Assembly: GCF_024399315.1 (NCBI RefSeq)
Contig: NZ_CP075170.1
Span: forward strand, 1,488,001 to 1,552,000
Length of the DNA stretch: 64,000 nucleotides
Direction of reading: 5' to 3'
From: Chryseobacterium sp. MA9
GTDB taxonomy: Bacteria; Bacteroidota; Bacteroidia; Flavobacteriales; Weeksellaceae
Part shown: piece by piece, positions 26,701 through 35,591 of the stretch
How the letters are laid out: each line of letters begins with the position of its first letter
How positions within the stretch are numbered: position 1 is the stretch's first letter
The notes under the pieces: model-generated
What the model saw: only the letters and a program-made list of their open reading frames with translations
Databases searched by the model: none
Told to the model about the DNA's origin: nothing
Made by a program: the position numbers and the translations under genes

Positions 26701-27414
26701 ATGTTTGAACTGACCCTCAAACTGAATGTCTGACAATTCTGTTTCGAAAGTCGTATGACGACAATGGTCACTCCAATACGTGTCTAATACTTTTAATTCT
26801 GTTTCCGTAGGGTTTCTTTCTTCAGTTTTGAAGTATTCCTGAATGAATTTCAGGTCGTCCAATCCTAATGCAAAACCATGATTGTTATAGAAGCTTTCAA
26901 GTTCTGCATCATTGAAATTGATGAAATTTTCGTGAATGATTACTTTTGATGGTGTTTCATCAGCAGGAATGTCCAAAATTGACAAATCTTTTTCCTGAGA
27001 TTCCACTTTGTTGATCAGAAGATCTTTGATTTTAACCAAATCTGCTTCTGAAACTCCTTCAAATTCGATCAGTTTTCCACTTCTTACTTTTGATTTTTCA
27101 TTTTCTGTAAGCAATGCGATACACTGCTGTGCAGAATCTGCTCTCTGATCATACTGGCCAGGCAAAAATTCCATTCCGAAATGAATAGCCTTTGCTGGGT
27201 TTTCTGTGTGCAAAATATCAGTAACAGGGTCTACGAAAGTGTTGTTCACCACTTTTTCAAATTCTCCGTCATTCAGATTGAAAATATCATACACATTGTA
27301 TACTTTCACGCTTTGAACCGCCGGAACAACCGCTTTTACTTCATCAAAAATTTTTGGACTTTCAACATCGAAAATTCCTCTTTTTTCTACGAAAATTCTT
27401 TTGTTATTAGACAT
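23719..27414 (-). CDS. purL: Phosphoribosylformylglycinamidine synthase
   Basis: 1231 residues, the large single-chain form. It converts FGAR to FGAM with glutamine and ATP in purine synthesis. N-terminal FGAR-binding region, then two AIR-synthase-like halves (with LSGRSFVFQAMRLTG and GGKDSMSGTYQ), and a C-terminal glutamine amidotransferase with the Cys in GICNGFQAL, GGFSAGDEPDGS, and ISHGEGRF and GHPERFAEG near the end. Cytosolic. The barstar homologue follows immediately and may be read from the same mRNA. Confidence 0.97.
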   Translation of the reverse strand: MSNNKRIFVEKRGIFDVESPKIFDEVKAVVPAVQSVKVYNVYDIFNLNDGEFEKVVNNTFVDPVTDILHTENPAKAIHFGMEFLPGQYDQRADSAQQCIALLTENEKSKVRSGKLIEFEGVSEADLVKIKDLLINKVESQEKDLSILDIPADETPSKVIIHENFINFNDAELESFYNNHGFALGLDDLKFIQEYFKTEERNPTETELKVLDTYWSDHCRHTTFETELSDIQFEGQFKHTLETIFNDYIEKRKFLGRELKPISLMDLATVCGKYFHKTGNLDNLVISDEINACTIQIEAEYDGKKEPWYLLFKNETHNHPTEIEPFGGASTCLGGAIRDPLSGRSFVFQAMRLTGAADVLESVDKTLPGKLPQKTITKQAANGYSSYGNQIGLATTMVSEIYDEGYKAKRMEVGFVTGAVPVDWVRREKPENGDSIIILGGATGRDGVGGASGSSKEQDETSIHTMSSEVQKGNAVEERKIQRLFRNPEVTKLIKKSNDFGAGGVSVAIGEIADSLEVNLDVLPLKYEGLNGTELAISESQERMAVVVDPQDKEKFIRFCEAENIVAVEVAKVTDSGRMQMFWKGDKIVDLSRAFLDTNGCSKSQEVKITHLEEVKEETKAFTAENFLNILKDKNVASQKGLLEMFDSSIGATTVAMPLGGKYQQTLMEGSVQTLPILGAKDIKTVSLASWGFDAEISKQNSLLGSSYAVVESVAKIVAMGGDYKNIRLSFQEYFEKLGQNPEKWGKPLASLLGAYDAQINLGLAAIGGKDSMSGTYQDLNVPPTLISFACANGDKENIISPELKNAGNKLYFFNHIAQESGLPNYDALKEVFEFIFENIKAGKIVSVKTVKEGGLAVALAKMSFGNRLGAEINADENVLLAKNIGSLIIEAKEELSSAALQLIGEVKDSGVVKINGLESNIVDLVSANTNTFENLFPTVEKEKITVEIDEKSNSIHPRNIIIKKHGIAQPKVFAPVFPGTNCEYDTLNAFQKEGAVVSSLPLININHQLLDESIDAWVEEIRTSQILAFSGGFSAGDEPDGSAKFIVNVLKNEKMKNAVHELLDRDGMIIGICNGFQALVKSGLLPYGRIKDLDENSPTLAHNAIRRHISQMVTVKVVNDESPWLKGMKGQTFTIPISHGEGRFMASEEEIKKLYENGQIATQYIDLDGNIAHGMPFNPNNSLFGIEGVTSPCGKIYGRMGHPERFAEGLMKNIPTANYHNIFKNGVEYFK

Positions 27415-27491
27415 TAGATGTCAGATTTTTAATATTAGATTTATTTTTCTTTTTACTTTTTCTGAATTTAAAGTTCTTTCTTTAAATCCGT

Positions 27492-27596
27492 CTATATTGG
27501 AAATTTTTGAAAGAGATTCTCCCTCCAGCCATTATTCTCTGCAAATTTAACGGAATAAGTCATATCTTCTTCAAATTTGCCCTGTGGAATTTCCAA
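27492..27596 (-). other. Short open frame, possible gene remnant
   Basis: Between purL and the WG-repeat gene, a minus-strand frame reads LEIPQGKFEEDMTYSVKF and ends AENNGWRENLFQKFPI, 34 residues from a TTG. The amino-acid use looks gene-like, but there is no ATG and no family match that I recognise. It could be the tail of a lost gene or chance. Confidence 0.25.
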
Positions 27597-27603
27597 TTTT
27601 ATT

Positions 27604-28575
27604 TTATTTGTTGATAAATTTATTCGGATTGTCCTTATGCTCTTTCTGAAAATCTTCTGCGTTTTTTATTTCTGTTTTCAACCAGTTTTCAAAAGGAATC
27701 TTCTTTTCATTAAAATCCTCTATCCCATAAAACATTTTTCCATCTTCTGAAACCAGAAACTTGAAACGGTAGAGCATATCCAGGTCCTTCTTTCTGTAAT
27801 TATAGGTATTTACCTGATAATACGGGAAGTTCTCTTTTGGTCTTTCTACAATTTCAAAAAACAAATTCTTTTCATTTTCAGACAGTTTATTGTAAAAGTT
27901 TACATAATAAAGAGCTGAAAGCTTTTTCTCATGCTTTTCAAAAAACTGAAGGATATTCTTCTCTTTTTCATTGTATTGAAATGGATTCGGATAATATTTC
28001 CCGTCTATTTCAACATCCTGAGTTGTTGGATTTGCAAGTGACTGAACGGTTTGTCCTTTGATATTCATCACCCCCCATTTACCTCCTACAATGGATCTGT
28101 GTTCGTCATTTGTTTTCTCCCAATCGCAGCCGTCACAAAATGCTGCATAACCGTAATTAAATGGTGATGCAAAATCATGCTCAGCTTCAATAACAATCTT
28201 ACCGTTACGGTCTGCAAATCCTACTTTACCATTTTTAACCAGTCTTCTTAGTCCCTCAGAGAAATAATCCGGTCCATTATCATAAAGGAAAGGTTTGTAA
28301 AGGAATGTACCATTTCTGTCATATACATTTCCCCAAGCATTTTTTTCCGGTTTTTCGCCTTCTTTATCTCCATCAAAAAGAATTGTTTCTCCTTCTACGG
28401 GATCTCCATCTTTAAGGTATGAAAAGACTTTGAATTGTGCAGGAACGATTATTCTCCCTGCTTTATCTTTTACTCCAACCAGAGAATCTTTGGATTTAAA
28501 ATAATATAAATCCTTTTTCCCCTGAGAAAAGGAAATGATTGGTGTTAATATAATGGCTAGTAGTAGTTTTTTCAT
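27604..28575 (-). CDS. WG (KWG) repeat protein, secreted
   Basis: 323 residues with a signal peptide (MKKLLLAIILTPIISFSQG). Several WG-repeat units follow, e.g. DKAGRIIVPAQFKVF, NGKVGFADRNGKIVIEAEHDF and GGKWGVMNIKGQTV, which form a beta-rich solenoid. The C-terminal third is hydrophilic and unassigned. The role of such proteins is unknown. It stands between purB and purL on the same strand. Confidence 0.85.
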   Translation of the reverse strand: MKKLLLAIILTPIISFSQGKKDLYYFKSKDSLVGVKDKAGRIIVPAQFKVFSYLKDGDPVEGETILFDGDKEGEKPEKNAWGNVYDRNGTFLYKPFLYDNGPDYFSEGLRRLVKNGKVGFADRNGKIVIEAEHDFASPFNYGYAAFCDGCDWEKTNDEHRSIVGGKWGVMNIKGQTVQSLANPTTQDVEIDGKYYPNPFQYNEKEKNILQFFEKHEKKLSALYYVNFYNKLSENEKNLFFEIVERPKENFPYYQVNTYNYRKKDLDMLYRFKFLVSEDGKMFYGIEDFNEKKIPFENWLKTEIKNAEDFQKEHKDNPNKFINK

Positions 28576-28590
28576 ATAATTGGAGTTGGA

Positions 28591-28620
28591 AATAAAATAT
28601 GCAGCCCAAAAGACTGCATA
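28591..28620 (-). terminator. Intrinsic terminator after purB
   Basis: On the minus strand TATGCAG-TCTTTTGGG-CTGCATA is followed by TTTATT, a few bases past the purB stop at 28626. Confidence 0.75.
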
Positions 28621-28625
28621 TTGTT

Positions 28626-30053
28626 TTATACTTTAAGATCAGCTTCCAATCCTATTAAGTCTTTGTTTTGGTCTATAATCGGCTGTACCTCGTTCTTGAC
28701 GAATTCTTCAGTCTGGATAGGCGCGAAACCAATAAAGTTTTTAGGATCTAGAACTTCTTTCAGTTTTGATTTGTCTAGTTTTAAAGAATCATCATTTAAG
28801 ATTCTTTCAATAAGGTCATTTTCTTTTCCTTCTTCTTTCACTTTCTTAGAAGCTTCCATAGAATGAACTCTGATCACCTCGTGGATTTCCTGGCGGTCAC
28901 CACCTGCTTTCACTTCTTCCATAATAATATATTCTGTTGCCATGAAAGGAAGTTCTTCCATAATATGCTTGTTGATTCTGTTCGGATATACCACAATTCC
29001 GTTCATGATGTTGTTCCAGATCAATAGAATAGCATCAACCGCTAAAAATGCCTGAGGAATTGTTAATCTCTTATTGGCAGAGTCATCTAATGTTCTTTCA
29101 AACCATTGTGTAGAAGCTACCATTGCAGAACTTGTTGTCAGAGACATTACATATTTTGCCAATGCTCCGATTCTTTCACTTCTCATCGGGTTACGTTTGT
29201 AAGCCATTGCAGATGAACCGATCTGGTTTTTCTCGAATGGCTCTTCAATTTCCTTAAGGTTCTGAAGTAAACGTAAGTCGTTTGTGAATTTGTGTGCAGA
29301 TTGTGCAATATTACCTAATAAAGCAACTACTTTCGCATCAATTTTTCTATCGTAAGTCTGTCCGGAAACTCCGAAAACTTTATCGAAACCAAATCTTTTT
29401 GAAAGTTCTTTATCTAAGTGTTTTACTTTAGAATAATCACCGTTGAAAAGTTCAAGGAAACTTGCAGCAGTTCCTGTAGTTCCTTTTACTCCTCTGAAAC
29501 GAAGTGTCTCAAGGAAGAAATCCAGTTCTTCGATGTCAAGAACCAGACTCTGTAACCAAAGTGTAGCTCTTTTACCAACTGTTGTTAACTGAGCTGGCTG
29601 AAAGTGTGTAAATCCTAAAGTTGGAAGGTCTTTGTACTGAATAGCAAAGTCTGCTAAGTTCTTCATTACGTTCACCAACTTTTTCTTTAAGATTAAAAGT
29701 CCGTCACGAATCTGAATTAAGTCTGTATTGTCTCCTACAAAAGCTGAAGTAGCTCCCAGGTGGATAATCCCCTTTGCTGAAGGCGCCACATCACCATAAG
29801 CGTGAACGTGAGCCATTACATCATGTCGGAATTTTTTTTCGTACTCTGCTGCTTTCTCATAATCGATATTTTCAGCATTAGCTTTTAACTCAGCGATCTG
29901 CTCGTCTGTAATTTCAAGTCCAAGGTCTTTTTCGATTTCAGCAAGAGCTATCCAAAGTTTTCTCCAATTCTGGAATTTGTTATTGTGTGAGAAGTTAAAT
30001 AACATTTCTTCACTGGAGTAGCGCTCTTCCAATGGATTTTTGTAGGAATTCAT
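28626..30053 (-). CDS. purB: Adenylosuccinate lyase
   Basis: 475 residues, the longer purB form usual in Bacteroidota. It makes AICAR from SAICAR and AMP from adenylosuccinate. The family signature SSAMAYKRNPMRSE contains the catalytic Ser loop, and DLIQIRDGLLILKKKLV and GTTGTAASFLELF belong to the fumarase/lyase fold. Cytosolic. Upstream, 30054-30371 holds no gene; it contains degraded repeat-like sequence. Confidence 0.97.
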   Translation of the reverse strand: MNSYKNPLEERYSSEEMLFNFSHNNKFQNWRKLWIALAEIEKDLGLEITDEQIAELKANAENIDYEKAAEYEKKFRHDVMAHVHAYGDVAPSAKGIIHLGATSAFVGDNTDLIQIRDGLLILKKKLVNVMKNLADFAIQYKDLPTLGFTHFQPAQLTTVGKRATLWLQSLVLDIEELDFFLETLRFRGVKGTTGTAASFLELFNGDYSKVKHLDKELSKRFGFDKVFGVSGQTYDRKIDAKVVALLGNIAQSAHKFTNDLRLLQNLKEIEEPFEKNQIGSSAMAYKRNPMRSERIGALAKYVMSLTTSSAMVASTQWFERTLDDSANKRLTIPQAFLAVDAILLIWNNIMNGIVVYPNRINKHIMEELPFMATEYIIMEEVKAGGDRQEIHEVIRVHSMEASKKVKEEGKENDLIERILNDDSLKLDKSKLKEVLDPKNFIGFAPIQTEEFVKNEVQPIIDQNKDLIGLEADLKV

Positions 30054-30371
30054 TCGTTCTTTTACTTTTTAGATGTACAAAAATACGATTTTTCAGTGAG
30101 AGAGGAAAATCCTGTTTCCATGATTTTTCAACTATATTTTGATGATTTTCATTTATACTTTTACCTTGAAGCAAAAGTATACAAAAGTTCAAGACGGGAA
30201 TCATCCGCTAAAAATTTGAATGTACTCCTAAAATTTCCAAACTCGCATGGATCATCTGGTTCTGCTTCGGTTCTAAATACATCCCATGCTCAGACAGTGG
30301 AAATTTTTTAACGGATTCCATTCAAATTTTCTTAACGCTACTGATTGCTAAGTAGATTGATAAACAGTACA

Positions 30372-30404
30372 TAAAAATAGGCTGTCCCATTTCTGAGACA
30401 GCCT
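30372..30404 (-). terminator. Intrinsic terminator after the leader-peptide gene
   Basis: AGGCTGTC-TCAGAAATGG-GACAGCCT on the minus strand is an 8-bp perfect stem followed by ATTTTTAT. It lies 26 bp past the stop of the small peptide gene, showing that the peptide gene is a real unit. Confidence 0.85.
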
Positions 30405-30429
30405 GTTTACATTATTTTCGTGAATCAAA

Positions 30430-30570
30430 TTAATCAATAAGTCCGCATGGTGACCCTACTGCGATACATTTTTTTACAAATGAACACCAGAAGTATCCTG
30501 GCAGACACATAGGGATACCTCCCTGAACTGTTTTTAATTCTCTTTTTGAAAGTTTTCTTAAATTTTTCAT
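30430..30570 (-). CDS. Double-glycine-leader, four-cysteine peptide precursor (bacteriocin-like)
   Basis: A 46-residue peptide. The leader MKNLRKLSKRELKTVQGG ends in the Gly-Gly cleavage motif with the typical L-x3-L-K spacing; the remaining 28-residue core has four Cys at residues 22, 29, 35 and 42 (spacing 6, 5, 6). Such leaders are cut by C39-peptidase ABC transporters. From memory, Chryseobacterium genomes carry many short genes of this design annotated only as bacteriocin-like. No peptidase, transporter or modifying enzyme is nearby, so processing would be in trans. It has its own terminator. Confidence 0.85.
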   Translation of the reverse strand: MKNLRKLSKRELKTVQGGIPMCLPGYFWCSFVKKCIAVGSPCGLID

Positions 30571-30706
30571 AGTAACGTTTTTTTGATTTTTCTCCTACTC
30601 TATATGCTTTTCGGATTACGCTTTAATTTGGTAATACCAATATACAGATTTTTCGTAAAAACACAGCACACTCATTTTATAGGATTATAATCTTTAACTT
30701 TTATTT

Positions 30707-31054
30707 TTAACCTAAGAAATTTTTTATATAATAAGAATATGGCTGTTGAGATAATACTAAAGCTAATATGAAAAAAATAATCTTAAAAAAAACGTTCCCT
30801 TTTCTAAAAATAAATATAAAATAATATACATATGAAAGCAATATTGGCATTAGATATACAATAATTATCATATTTATTGTTGCATCAGTACTATTTCCGA
30901 CTTTATAAGCATTAATAAATTTATCCAATCCAAAAATATTATAATAGATAATCACAAAGTATATACAATTTATTATAAGAATTGCAAAAAAATGCAATAT
31001 AAATTTAATCACTAATTTTAGACGTAGACTCCATTGATTGCTTAATGATATCAT
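30707..31054 (-). CDS. Small membrane protein, candidate immunity protein for the RHS tip
   Basis: 115 residues, with three hydrophobic segments (VIKFILHFFAILIINCIYFVII; MIIIVYLMPILLSYVYYFIF; FFKIIFFILALVLS). It begins inside the RHS gene, overlapping it by 50 bp, and both are markedly AT-rich. Overlap with a toxin-tip gene is a usual layout for immunity genes of RHS-type polymorphic toxins. No homologue is recognised. The unusual length of the overlap leaves some doubt about the start codon, although no other Met lies near the N-terminus. Confidence 0.65.
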   Translation of the reverse strand: MISLSNQWSLRLKLVIKFILHFFAILIINCIYFVIIYYNIFGLDKFINAYKVGNSTDATINMIIIVYLMPILLSYVYYFIFIFRKGNVFFKIIFFILALVLSQQPYSYYIKNFLG

Positions 31055-34000
31055 GAGTTTTATTAATTTGATTATTAATTTGATTATAGTTAAAAGTATG
31101 TGCTTTTTGCACTTCTATTAATAAAGATTGATTGATATTAGAATCCAATAAATCTATTGATTCCAACTTAAGAACTTTTACACTTTGTGATGTTGTTACA
31201 TTCTTTCGGCTATCTAATGATGTATAATCTGAATAATTTTGACGAATAAGAGACGTTTCTAATAAAATTCTATGATCTAATTTATATTTTTCACTCTCAA
31301 ATGATTCGTTTTTAGGAGTTTGATTTAAGTCCACAATATAATATTCATTTTTATCTACTTTTACTATATAAGGTTTTGCCTTTAATGCCATAAGTTTTTT
31401 ATATTCAGACTTATTGATTTTTTTTCCATTCTTATTATAATATTGATAAGAAGTTGTTTTTTTTGTCATCATAACAGCCGATTTTTTCTCTAAATCTTCA
31501 GATGTCACTAAGTCATCTGTAACATCACCTCCACTAATAGCTTGAAAAAATTTTCTAGCGGTATTGGCACGATCAGTAAAACGTCCTAGGTCTTCACTTC
31601 CAGAATCGTTAATTGTTTTTATTTCAAACCCATTTTTAGTTGGGTCTATATTATTAAAAGGACTTCTCCCATCTGGATCAATAAGTCTTATGGGATTATT
31701 TAATACATAATTGTATGGAGAATATTGCCTTGATGCCTCTGCAAATGGATCTACAACTCCCCATCTACCAATATCCGGCATATACATTCTTGCGCCGTAA
31801 TCATACACTCCATTTTCCTGAAGCTCCTTACCATTGTACTTGTATTTATACGCAGGGTTTCCAGCCAATCCATTATACCCCTCATGCTTCAATCCAAACG
31901 GGTAATAATTACTCTCTTCAATGATCTCTGTTCCGGCTCCATTTTTAGCATAACTTAATCTAACATTTCCAAGGTGATCAGTATAATTATACACATATTT
32001 TCCGGTTTCAACATTAAAATATCCTTCTGCTGTTGGGAAAAACTTCAATACTGAATTAGTATACTGGAAGCCATCCAAATAATCGGTTGTTTCTGTTCCG
32101 AAAACCTTTCTTACCTTCGCCCCGTCTGCTCTGTAAATATAATCTGTTACTTTGGAGTTCTGGGTAATCTTTCCAGGTAAATTTAGATAATTATATTGAA
32201 TGGAAGAAATTCCTTTATCCAATTGAGTGGTCATATTTCCATTGACATCATAAGTAATGGTGCTTCCTGTAATTCCTGATGCTAACGGATATCCACTGAT
32301 GGCATTTCCAGTTCCGATTTCCTTAAGATAAGACAATTTATTACTTTGTTCTCCATTTTCATAATGGTATTCCAGATTGTCCATTACTTCAGGAGCAGTA
32401 TATCCCGGAAGCTGTTTCCCTCTTCTTAAAAGGCTTTTTATATTTCCGTTAAGATCATAGGTAAGCTGCTCGTGGTATTCTCCTCTTTCCAAATTCATGG
32501 CATCCCAGAAACGTCCTTCCTTAAGTCGGTTAAGGGCATCATATTCGTAGGAGTAATTTCTCAGTACAGCATCATTCTGAGTAATCCAGGACATCTGGGA
32601 AATATTTCCATTATATCTTGCTGAACCTGAAAACTGACTGTTTGGACTATTATAACGCAGTTCGTACGCAAAAAGTTTATTCTGCAGATTGGATGGATCA
32701 TTCACTTTTGTCATCCAGCCTCTGATATTGTAGGCATACTTTATACTTTGCAATGGGCTGCCTGTGGTATTTCCTACGTTTTTCGTCTGCAGCTGCCCCA
32801 GATCATTGTAAAGATTTTCTGCCAGAAGCTCTTGAGCCCCTCCGTTTACCTGGTTCCAATGTCTGACTAATCTTTCCTGATGATCATATTCAAAGGTTTC
32901 TTTAATATTTACTTTGGTATCACTTGCAGATCTTTTGTGTTCAATAAGGCTATACTCCGGTACTCCTGAAAATTTCAGGAAGCTTTCTGTCTTCGTGTAT
33001 CCTCCAAGATGGTTTAAAGAATGGGTAGCGATTGATCTTCCTTTCTTATCATAGTAGGTATAAACTTTTGTCCAGCCATCATTTTCAATATTTTTAGTAT
33101 AAGAAGCCGTTGGAAGGCTTTTAGTACTGACATCTGAATTCTGTGTTGTCTGAGGTAATACTTCCTGCCCTAGAACCGTACTTACCGCTGGCGCTCCCTG
33201 AGGATACGTATCATAATAATTGACCGTCAGAAGTTTATCAACTGCTGTAGGATAAGATACATTTCCATATTCAATACTGATTCCATTCAGTGTAAAGCTT
33301 CCTCCACGGGCTTCATAGGCATCAACAGATTGGTTATCAATAGTATTCTGTATGGTATTTCTTGGATTGGTATCTCTGGTAATCCCAGTATATACTACTC
33401 TTCCGAAACGGTCATATTTGGTAAACATCCATGACTGATCCGCTGAAAAATTGCTAATTCCATTTTTAAGAGCAGTATCACGATACAGAATAACCTGATC
33501 TTTTTTATTGTAAACCATTTGCTCCAAACCTTTCCCCGGAAGTTTCTTTTCTACAAGTCTGTTCTTACCATCGTATTTATACTGGTAGCAAAGATGTTCC
33601 AGTGCAGAGGCTAAAACTGCTGCTGAAACGGAAGCCAAAGGCGGTATAACAAATGCAAGCTGGTCATATTCATTATAGACATAATAAGTATCTGCATTTT
33701 CTGAAGCACTGATTACTTTTCTTACCAGTAAAGTCTGCCCCTTGCCGTTTTTAAATTCTATGGTTTTATTATTATCCTCATCTGTTACTGTATTTTTATA
33801 CAGCTGGGCATCTCCGTACGTGCCGGATAATAAAAGTTCGGAAGAAGTAGCATTGGCAACCCATGTAGTAACAGTGGTAAATTTTTTAACCTCGCCTGCC
33901 ACATTGGCTTCGTATCCAAAAACAATAGGTTTGCTCTGCCAGTCGTTACCCGGGCTTTTCTGGTTTAGAATACGGTCAAGCGGAGAATTCTCCAGGGTCT

Positions 34001-34559
34001 TATGGTTAAAAGGATAAGAATCGTTAATCCCATTAGACTGATAATAGCTATTAGCACTAGCTTCTACTCCGGTCTGAATATTTCCGCTTAATGAAGCCAT
34101 CGGTACAGGAAGCCAGTTATCCACCTGCCTTCCAAAATTATCATAAGGAATATGGGTTACCAGATCCTTTCCTGTGGGAGTAGATTTAATACTTACTGAC
34201 TGTTTGGGTCTTCCCAGCCCATCAAAAAACTGAACACTTTGTATCTGTTGCAGGGATCCGTCTGAAACCGCAGTAGGTACCAAATATTGTCTGGTATAGA
34301 TATAGTTTTCTGTACCTGGAATACTAGACGAATAATTTACAGTGATGGGGGTATAAGTATCACCACTACCTGAGGAAGAACTTCCAATATAAGCCCGAAA
34401 GGTTCCATTGACAGAACTAAACTTGAATCCTGGCAGCATACGTATACTTTGGGGATCTGCCACTTCAGTATTGGGAGCAGGAGGAGCGGTTAAAACCACC
34501 TGTCCAAAGTGATGAAGACTCCATAGCAACCCAATGCTTATATATATTTTCTTATACAT
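31005..34559 (-). CDS. RHS/YD-repeat protein with variable C-terminal tip
   Basis: 1184 residues. Signal peptide (MYKKIYISIGLLWSLHHFGQ), N-terminal DUF6443 region with YIYTRQYL and QFFDGLGRPKQS, many YD/RHS repeats, and the RHS-associated core (YNYTDHLGNVRLSY ... YDYGARMYMPDIGRWGVVDP ... NPIRLIDPDGR). After DPDGR come 219 residues of unlike composition, AT-rich, not recognised, which fits the variable toxin tip of polymorphic toxins. It may be displayed or exported through an unknown route. The small membrane gene overlapping its end is the probable immunity gene. The toxin call is inference. Confidence 0.85.
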   Translation of the reverse strand: MYKKIYISIGLLWSLHHFGQVVLTAPPAPNTEVADPQSIRMLPGFKFSSVNGTFRAYIGSSSSGSGDTYTPITVNYSSSIPGTENYIYTRQYLVPTAVSDGSLQQIQSVQFFDGLGRPKQSVSIKSTPTGKDLVTHIPYDNFGRQVDNWLPVPMASLSGNIQTGVEASANSYYQSNGINDSYPFNHKTLENSPLDRILNQKSPGNDWQSKPIVFGYEANVAGEVKKFTTVTTWVANATSSELLLSGTYGDAQLYKNTVTDEDNNKTIEFKNGKGQTLLVRKVISASENADTYYVYNEYDQLAFVIPPLASVSAAVLASALEHLCYQYKYDGKNRLVEKKLPGKGLEQMVYNKKDQVILYRDTALKNGISNFSADQSWMFTKYDRFGRVVYTGITRDTNPRNTIQNTIDNQSVDAYEARGGSFTLNGISIEYGNVSYPTAVDKLLTVNYYDTYPQGAPAVSTVLGQEVLPQTTQNSDVSTKSLPTASYTKNIENDGWTKVYTYYDKKGRSIATHSLNHLGGYTKTESFLKFSGVPEYSLIEHKRSASDTKVNIKETFEYDHQERLVRHWNQVNGGAQELLAENLYNDLGQLQTKNVGNTTGSPLQSIKYAYNIRGWMTKVNDPSNLQNKLFAYELRYNSPNSQFSGSARYNGNISQMSWITQNDAVLRNYSYEYDALNRLKEGRFWDAMNLERGEYHEQLTYDLNGNIKSLLRRGKQLPGYTAPEVMDNLEYHYENGEQSNKLSYLKEIGTGNAISGYPLASGITGSTITYDVNGNMTTQLDKGISSIQYNYLNLPGKITQNSKVTDYIYRADGAKVRKVFGTETTDYLDGFQYTNSVLKFFPTAEGYFNVETGKYVYNYTDHLGNVRLSYAKNGAGTEIIEESNYYPFGLKHEGYNGLAGNPAYKYKYNGKELQENGVYDYGARMYMPDIGRWGVVDPFAEASRQYSPYNYVLNNPIRLIDPDGRSPFNNIDPTKNGFEIKTINDSGSEDLGRFTDRANTARKFFQAISGGDVTDDLVTSEDLEKKSAVMMTKKTTSYQYYNKNGKKINKSEYKKLMALKAKPYIVKVDKNEYYIVDLNQTPKNESFESEKYKLDHRILLETSLIRQNYSDYTSLDSRKNVTTSQSVKVLKLESIDLLDSNINQSLLIEVQKAHTFNYNQINNQINKTHDIIKQSMESTSKISD

Positions 34560-34568
34560 TTTTCTATA

Positions 34569-35579
34569 TTAATGGGTTGTGTTAGATTTCATCATAAGAA
34601 ACTGCTCTTTCAATTGTTTAATTTCTGAAACAACGTTTTTAAGATCTGAATTCTCTCCTTCTAATTTCTGTATTTTTTCCTGCTGGTCCTTTAACTGTCT
34701 CTCCTGTTTAATGGCATACAGAGTAAGTTCTTCAATTTTCTGTAATAATTTAATCTGAAACTCACCAACATTCACCCCTTCTTTTTCCATCACCTTTGCT
34801 GACGCAATTTCAGGGAGGTGTTTTTTCTCTTTAATATGTTTTGCAACTTCTTCCAGATTGGGAAGGTCATAGTTTTCTTCAAATACGAAATCAGCAGTTG
34901 GAGTTAACGTTACTTTGATCTCTTTAGCTTCCAGCTTACCTTGCAGTAAAGCATTTCCTGTATGAGAAATTTTCATGATTTCAGGCATCGATACTGGTGA
35001 ATCTATTGCTACTTGCTGGGAGGAGGATGCCAATAATCTGAAACCTTCATTATCAAGCGTAATTGCTGTTTTTACAAAGTTTCCTTCTCCGCTGCTTGAA
35101 AGCCATCCTATATTTGCTCCATTTGCTTTTACTCCATAACTCATATAAGAGGAACCAGTGCTTCGTAATGCTCCCCAGTTATTCATGGAACCACTGGCGT
35201 AAGGGATGGAAAAAGCATTAATTCCGGTCACAGAATCGCCAGCTCCTGCCATAATAGTTCCGGCTACATGAAGCTTACTTAAAGGACCTACTGTTCCTAT
35301 TCCCACATATCCGTTATTGTCATTGATAACAAGTTTGGGATTTGTATAATCTCCTTTGGATACAATCCACTGGCTGCCATGCAAATCACCAAAAAACCAA
35401 CCATTATCCCCATTAAGGTATTGGGTTTGAATCCCACGAATAAATCCTCCATCATTGGTACTTCTTTTTAAATATAATATAGGAGAAGGATTTTGAATAG
35501 TTACTTCAGAAAATGCTCCTTGTTGAGCAAAAGATAATTGAGCTGCTAAAATTCCTGCAATGAATATTATTTTTTTCAT
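34569..35579 (-). CDS. Secreted tail-fibre-like coiled-coil protein
   Basis: 336 residues with a signal peptide (MKKIIFIAGILAAQLSFAQ). GYVGIGTVGPLSKLHVAGT and the later NLEEVAKHIKEKKHLPEI plus VNVGEFQIKLLQKIEELT resemble the phage-tail-fibre/S74-chaperone-associated proteins that are frequent in Bacteroidota; the C-terminus is a coiled coil (about 265-330) instead of a full S74 peptidase. Probably trimeric and surface-exposed. It lies 9 bp before the RHS gene on the same strand, so it may belong to the same operon. Confidence 0.75.
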   Translation of the reverse strand: MKKIIFIAGILAAQLSFAQQGAFSEVTIQNPSPILYLKRSTNDGGFIRGIQTQYLNGDNGWFFGDLHGSQWIVSKGDYTNPKLVINDNNGYVGIGTVGPLSKLHVAGTIMAGAGDSVTGINAFSIPYASGSMNNWGALRSTGSSYMSYGVKANGANIGWLSSSGEGNFVKTAITLDNEGFRLLASSSQQVAIDSPVSMPEIMKISHTGNALLQGKLEAKEIKVTLTPTADFVFEENYDLPNLEEVAKHIKEKKHLPEIASAKVMEKEGVNVGEFQIKLLQKIEELTLYAIKQERQLKDQQEKIQKLEGENSDLKNVVSEIKQLKEQFLMMKSNTTH

Positions 35580-35591
35580 AATTTAAGTTTT

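Noticed and set aside
30054..30371. Small gene upstream of purB (a plus-strand open frame at 30096-30311)
   Set aside because: No ribosome site, odd composition, and it resembles repeat-derived intergenic sequence.
31005..31054. Assembly error causing the RHS/membrane gene overlap
   Set aside because: Both frames are clean, end normally and such overlaps are seen in toxin-immunity pairs, so an error is not needed, though it cannot be excluded.
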